A stretch of DNA of 64,000 nucleotides from Owenia fusiformis (lineage: Eukaryota > Annelida > Polychaeta > Sabellida > Oweniidae). Numbering within the stretch: the first letter of the stretch is position 1; every line of letters begins with the position of its first letter. Both the position numbers and the translations under genes were made by a program. Shown one piece after another: positions 59,298-64,000 of this stretch. The stretch is taken from contig CAIIXF020000005.1 of the NCBI GenBank assembly GCA_903813345.2, forward strand, positions 23,937,375-24,001,374. Reading direction: 5' to 3'. The notes under the pieces were generated by a model. The model had not been told where the DNA came from. It did no database searches and saw only the letters and a program-made list of their open reading frames with translations.

Positions 59298-62200
59298 ATG
59301 GCTAAAGCATTAGTACAGGGTGCCAGTCGTGGCCTTGGTCTCCAGTTTTGCCGCCATATATTAGAAAGGTCACCAAGTGCAGCCGTTGTTGCAACTTGTA
59401 GAAATCCAGAGGAGGCAACACAGCTGAAGCTATTGAAATCTAGTTATCCAAATAACCTCAGAATTCTTCAAATAGATGTCACCCGTGAGGATCATGTTCA
59501 GGTATTGAAATTAAGAGGGGAATACCCCATAATTTAAAAATGGTCAACCTATCTCCATGTAAAGATAAACCTCTTTTTATTGCATCCTTGGTGTTTTATG
59601 TGGAATATGCCATATATTTATGGTCACACTGTATTTGCGATATACAGGTGAATATGCCATACTTTATTCCACAGGTGAGTATGGCATATTCCACGGTGAA
59701 TATGCATTACTCAATACTCATCTGTGGAATATGCGATTCTCACCCGCTGTACATAATCATTGTGAGATGACATATTCCACATGTGAGAATGTTTTCCAGA
59801 CAAATTTGATTTTATTGGTTGAAATAATCTATTCTAAATAAAATATACTGGATTACCAATATTGTTAGCACTTCGAGCTTTAAAATATCAATCTTGAACT
59901 TTATAATGTGTGATTGTTAAATAATACTGAATGTATAATTCATGATAGCCAGTACCATAAAACATTCATATTTGTGATTTTGTGTCTGGTCTTTGAAAAA
60001 AGTTGCAACATTTTTGGCACACCCTGTATTGATTGAAAATGTGATGACATCAGTGTTTGATATTCTGGATTTTGTGACAAATATACATTTACTCCTATTT
60101 GCACTAATATGCTTGTTTAAAAACATATGAAGTGAATTATTTTGAAGCTTGCTGCTGCTTCTGTGAAAGATGACTTGGGAAGTTTAGACTTACTCATCAA
60201 CTCTGCAGGAATCCTGCATCCATCAAAAAGAGGAGAGACTAGTTTAAAAGATGTCACTGCTCATGTAAGTAGCATTGTGCCATATACAGGTATAATGGCC
60301 TTCAGGACTGTCAATAGATGGCGAAAAATTCAGTGGGTTTAAAAGCATACTTTATCATGTAAAAATTGCTCCAAAAATCTCCCAAGATAAATGTGATTGA
60401 AAATATCCAAAACCTTTTGATTTTGAATCTTAAAACATGTTTGTAAATAATAATGAAGGAAAATATGATATTTATTTGATATGTGTAGTGAATTTGAAGT
60501 TTTAAAACACCAATATTTACACACATACTGTACTTATGGGCCAGATGAGAAGAACAACCTAGTAGTTAACTGCCATCTATACGAATCCTGACTGCCATTT
60601 GGTAATTGTATCCCCAAAGGCCTTAAAATAAATTTACGATAAAGTCTATGTATTTTTATATTAAAATGACCAATACATAATTGTGCTTCATAATTTAAAC
60701 TGAACGACGAGATTTTGAATATTTGCAGACTGGAAAGTTCAGTACTATAAGTTAATTTTAAGAACATGAAAATAATTCCTAATCAAAAAACACAATTCCT
60801 CAATTTTGTGTCTGATTTTGTCAAATATTTTGCTTTTTATGTAACAAAGTGTAACAAAGATACACTTAAAATGCCACTAATAGGTTTAATTCATAAAATC
60901 CATCAAAATTTTGCATCCATTAATTAAGAAACTAAGTCAAAAGTGTGATATCATCCTATGCTATAGCATGGAGCCATCTATTGCCAAGATACAACTACCT
61001 TAAACAAGAGTTGTATCATGAACATAAGTAAATTAGAATTCCTTTTCTTACTTTTTGCACGGCTGTAAACTCAGTATAATTGTTATCCCAGGCTATGTCA
61101 GTGGCAGAGCCAGCAATTAACAGGGGGGGGGGGCAAATTTTGAGTCTGGAAAATGATTTCCGCGCTTGCCCCATGCCTAATGTTGACCAAGTACCTATGT
61201 GACAGGCCTTCTAGAGATGTCTGAACAACAAGTAGTAGGCTGACTAAGTAGAAGTATGACTGTGTACTCCACATTTTGTTTTCAGGGGCTAGAAGCAACT
61301 TTTCGGACTAACACTCTTGGGCCAATGATCATGGCTAAATACTTCAGTCCTCTTCTGCTAAAAGGTCAAGGGGCATTTGGTTTGACTGACAGGGATAAAC
61401 CTCACAAAGGCATCATTGTAAATATTTCAGCCAAGGTGGGCTCTATCACTGACAATGGTAAGATAAACATATTATATTGTATTATGTTTTATTATCGAAC
61501 TAAGCTCAGAGGGAAAAAGGGAACGCCTCTGTCTTTCTGTCTGTACATCCATTCGTCTGTACATCCATCCGTTTGTACATCTATCTGTCCAGTCTATACC
61601 CGATACTCTAATACCGTTCATATTTTGTACACATATGCCCTATGGGACACATATTTAGAAGTTTCTCTGAAAAGTCAATTTTTAAAATGGCAGCTCGTTT
61701 AAAAATGCTGGCCATTTTAGTGCAGATTTTACAGCAATTTAGGTACAATATATATCTGTAATAGCAATATGTTTTAGATGTAAAAATGTTACATACAACA
61801 TTAATTTTTATAGCTAGAAATGTAGCAATTTTGAAAAATGGCGGCCATTTTTAGTTGTGTTATTTTACGAGTTTTGCTATAACTGAAAAAGAAGTAGAAG
61901 GATTTTGTAAATATGTCAGCCATGGCTGTTCAATGGGATTTGCTACGCTTTGGTGTTGCTGTTATCTAGTTATATTATATTTTATTTCATACCATAATAC
62001 TACTACCTCTTGGTGAATTATGCTAGCAATATGTTAAATATTGAAAAATCCCTCCTCTAAAATCATACTCACCTGGAATTGAAATATTTTCCCCTGTATT
62101 GAAATCATATTCACCTGTTCATCCACGTATTTGATTCTCTGACAGTTTTTAATTTTTTAAAGTTATACCATAGCTTTTATAATGTTAATTTTAATGTTTC

Positions 62201-62743
62201 ATTATTACCAAAAAAGATTCATCGAAATCAAATGCTGTATAAATCAATCAGTATACCTGTATGTAGTCCATTCTTATAATTTACAGTGACTTATGAATCA
62301 TTCAGTATCATATAATAAAATGCTTATTTCCTAGTCAGGAATTAAACGTGGATTTTATACCTTGGTCACCTTTGGTTCCTTCAGTTTCTTACAATAATCA
62401 ACATTTTACCCTGTTTTAACTTTGTTAATCATATTGGATATGGATTCTGGTTTCAGGTCTTGGAGGCTGGTACAGCTACAGGCTCTCTAAAACAGCCCTG
62501 AACATGGCAACAAAGAATCTCAGTATTGAATTAGGGCGTGGTAAAAATAAAGTCATATGTGTTTCTTTTCACCCAGGGACTGTGGACTCTGATCTTTCTA
62601 GACCATATCACAAGGGAGTCCCTGAGGGGAAACTATTCAGTGTTGAACACTCAGTAAATCTGCTGATGAACAATATTAACAACCTTAAACTTGAAAATAG
62701 TGGACAGTTTCTTAATTGGGATGGAACTCAACTACCATATTGA
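59298..62743 (+). CDS. Short-chain dehydrogenase/reductase, C-factor/sniffer-like, 4 exons
   Basis: Exons 59298-59501, 60148-60264, 61286-61457 and 62457-62743 join in frame (780 nt, 259 residues, near the usual ~250). This is an NAD(P)(H)-dependent oxidoreductase of classical SDR type, probably cytosolic. The Rossmann motif is GASRGLG (8-14), acidic D60 follows beta-3, N-S-A-G is at 86-89 (NNAG in most relatives), N116 is the structural Asn, the Ser candidates are S155 and S160 in NISAKVGS, and the catalytic Tyr and Lys are Y172 and K176 in YRLSK. PGTVDSDLSRPY (about 204-215) is the substrate-side segment after beta-6. The C-terminal phrase GQFLNWDG is typical of C-factor-like proteins. Substrate unknown. 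The exon 2 acceptor (TTTTGAAG) is weak, so that junction is less certain than the others. Divergent from COX15. Confidence 0.93.
59595..59790 (+). repeat. Array of TGTGGAATATG / GGTGAATATG words in SDR intron 1
   Basis: Within about 200 bp the words GTGGAATATGCCATA, CAGGTGAATATGCCATAC, CAGGTGAGTATGGCATATTC, CGGTGAATATGC and CTGTGGAATATGCG follow one another in both orientations, ending in ACATATTCCACATGTGAG. Diverged versions (CATACTCACCTGG, CATATTCACCTG) recur in intron 3 near 62065-62115. Confidence 0.7.
61079..61200 (+). repeat. hAT-like MITE end in SDR intron 2
   Basis: CAGTGGCAGAGCCAG is followed by a ten-base G run and GCAAATTTTGAG, the same plan as the ends near 6597 and 11094. The second end is not seen. 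Confidence 0.5.
61528..61590 (+). repeat. CTGTACATCCAT minisatellite in SDR intron 3
   Basis: Imperfect 12-16 bp units of TCTGTACATCCAT(T/C)CGT repeat about three to four times. The intron continues as AT-rich sequence with AAATGGCGGCCATTTT-type palindromic words near 61835. Confidence 0.75.
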
Positions 62744-63104
62744 GCTTAGTGAATATTCAATAGTTAAAATATTAAAAAATACATGTAACTTATTATAAGG
62801 AAGATATGGAATAGATGTAAAAAACTTGCTAACATTCTTTGTCCAAAATGTGTTCACTAATAGCAGGAGCTACTCTGTATTCATGTTGCTAGATTGCCCA
62901 ACTTAACAGTAAAGAGCGTTTATACAGAAGGCATTAGAGTATCAGTGGTCAGTATCAAGCGAAGGTAACGGCCGTAACCTTCGCATCTAAGATGGTGGGC
63001 GGTAATTGTCATATCATATTTTTAGTTTTCATTGAATTAAACTACTTTATAGTTGATGTTATTTTATATTTTAACCAAATCAGGCTTATATGAAATAAGA
63101 ACTT
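62744..63104. other. 3' flank of the SDR gene
   Basis: Probable 3' UTR followed by intergenic DNA. An imperfect GC-rich palindrome, GCGAAGGTAACGGCC then GTAACCTTCGC, lies at about 62959-62984. No AATAAA was found close to the stop codon. Confidence 0.45.
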
Positions 63105-63420
63105 TGGAGTAAGATCATTTGTTCATATATCGTACGTGGACGGCACAGTTCGACGATATCCTCCACCGCTCAAGGGAAGGTAACTGGTATAAGTTGTAAT
63201 GAATGATGCGGTAACGGTCATATTCATGATAGTTTTCAATAAGGGGAAGCTGGACATCTTAGCTCTTCATAATAAACTCCCATAACGTTAATGCATCATC
63301 GCATATCAGTTATCATCTGTAAAACCAAAATCCCAGTTACCTTTCCTTAAGCGGTGGAAGATATCCTTGAACTGTGGTGCCTACGCATGGAACATGGACA
63401 AATGATCATACTCAAGAGTT
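63105..63420. repeat. ~315-bp fold-back element
   Basis: The left arm (about 63110-63190) is inverted at 63330-63415. Shared sense includes GATCATTTGT, GGCAC...CAGTTC, GATATCCTCCACCGCT (GATATCTTCCACCGCT) and AAGGTAACTGG. Inverse similarity continues weakly to the centre. The ends are imperfect and no duplication could be fixed. Confidence 0.6.
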
Positions 63421-64000
63421 TACGTCAACTATGACGTGATTTAATTAGATGAAAACAAAAAATATCAATCAAAAACCGTTAAATACGAATATGTTATGGC
63501 CGTCAACTTTTTACTGACCAGTGAGTATGTGTGTGGGAATGGTGTCCACTAGACAGTTGTTCACTAGAGAGGTTTCACGAAGACATGTTTTACTGTAATG
63601 TAATATTTTGGCTCTAATGACTTTACAGAGAGAGAGAGCAGTGATTGTTTAAAAACAACATTTTTTACAAATTGGCATACCTAAGCACCAGACTGGTACT
63701 ACCAACAGCAACCCCATACAGTAACGCAGATATATGTCTCTGAGTAACGTAACACATAATCTTCAACAAAATTTTGCTTATAGAATTAAGGAAATAATTA
63801 TAACCTGACTGTCTTTATTAATATTGTTGTTAAAGACAAATTGATTAGTGTTTCTGGCATAATACCATTAGTGCCTTCTGTTTCACATTATTCACTGATG
63901 ATTTGATTGTCATGACAAATGGAATGGTCCCGTTCAATCTCAATAACGAATGACGACAAAGCATTTAGCGCGTTTAAAGAGTTCACCGATTATTTACTGC
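63421..64000. other. No gene recognised
   Basis: A short AG run (63628-63640). Nothing else. Confidence 0.5.

Overview
The window is strongly AT-rich animal nuclear DNA. Its genes have spliced GT-AG introns, and short inverted-repeat transposons are packed between and inside them. Three protein-coding genes can be supported by homology: (1) an intronless Shaker/Kv1-type voltage-gated potassium channel on the + strand at 23923-25320; (2) COX15, the mitochondrial heme A synthase, on the - strand as ten exons over 46402-56384, every junction of which I could join in frame; (3) a four-exon short-chain dehydrogenase/reductase of the C-factor/sniffer-like group on the + strand at 59298-62743. The MITE load and a Crypton/KIAA1958-like fragment suggest a marine invertebrate (echinoderm, hemichordate, amphioxus, brachiopod or mollusc type), but the sequence does not let me choose among these.

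Layout. 1-23.9 kb holds no gene I can support. It contains decayed repeats, hairpin MITEs and a striking nest at 13710-16800: a ~0.5 kb inverted-repeat element carrying two separate insertions of a 1292-bp element. That element begins CACGGTG, ends CACCGTG and makes 5-bp target duplications. Uninterrupted (empty-site) sequence for both insertions is preserved in an inverted copy of the host element at 22263-22701. The Kv gene follows at 23.9-25.3 kb. From 25.4 to 46.4 kb there is again no supported gene, but there are fold-back elements, a 487-bp CACTGGTG-ended element with its empty site elsewhere in the window, a ~4 kb zone of interspersed repeats (36.5-40.6 kb), a TA-flanked long-TIR element (42.9-43.8 kb), a 70-bp tandem array and a degenerate AGGTCA-containing array. 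COX15 fills 46.4-56.4 kb, with transposons in introns 1, 3 and 4. One of these carries a short ORF resembling the N-terminus of KIAA1958/Crypton-type proteins.

COX15 and the SDR gene are head to head, 2.9 kb apart. Most of that shared upstream region is a Russian-doll nest of transposons (57216-58415, then 57247-58350, then 57358-58279) plus a neighbouring element at 58429-59053, each with readable target duplications.

Functionally the three genes are unrelated: plasma-membrane excitability, respiratory-chain heme A synthesis, and soluble carbonyl/alcohol redox. The most notable gene-level oddity is that the Kv S4 voltage sensor is one three-residue turn shorter than in Shaker, with one fewer positive charge, and the protein ends just after S6. 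The most notable genome-level feature is the set of elements whose ends resemble the Transib/RAG recombination heptamer.
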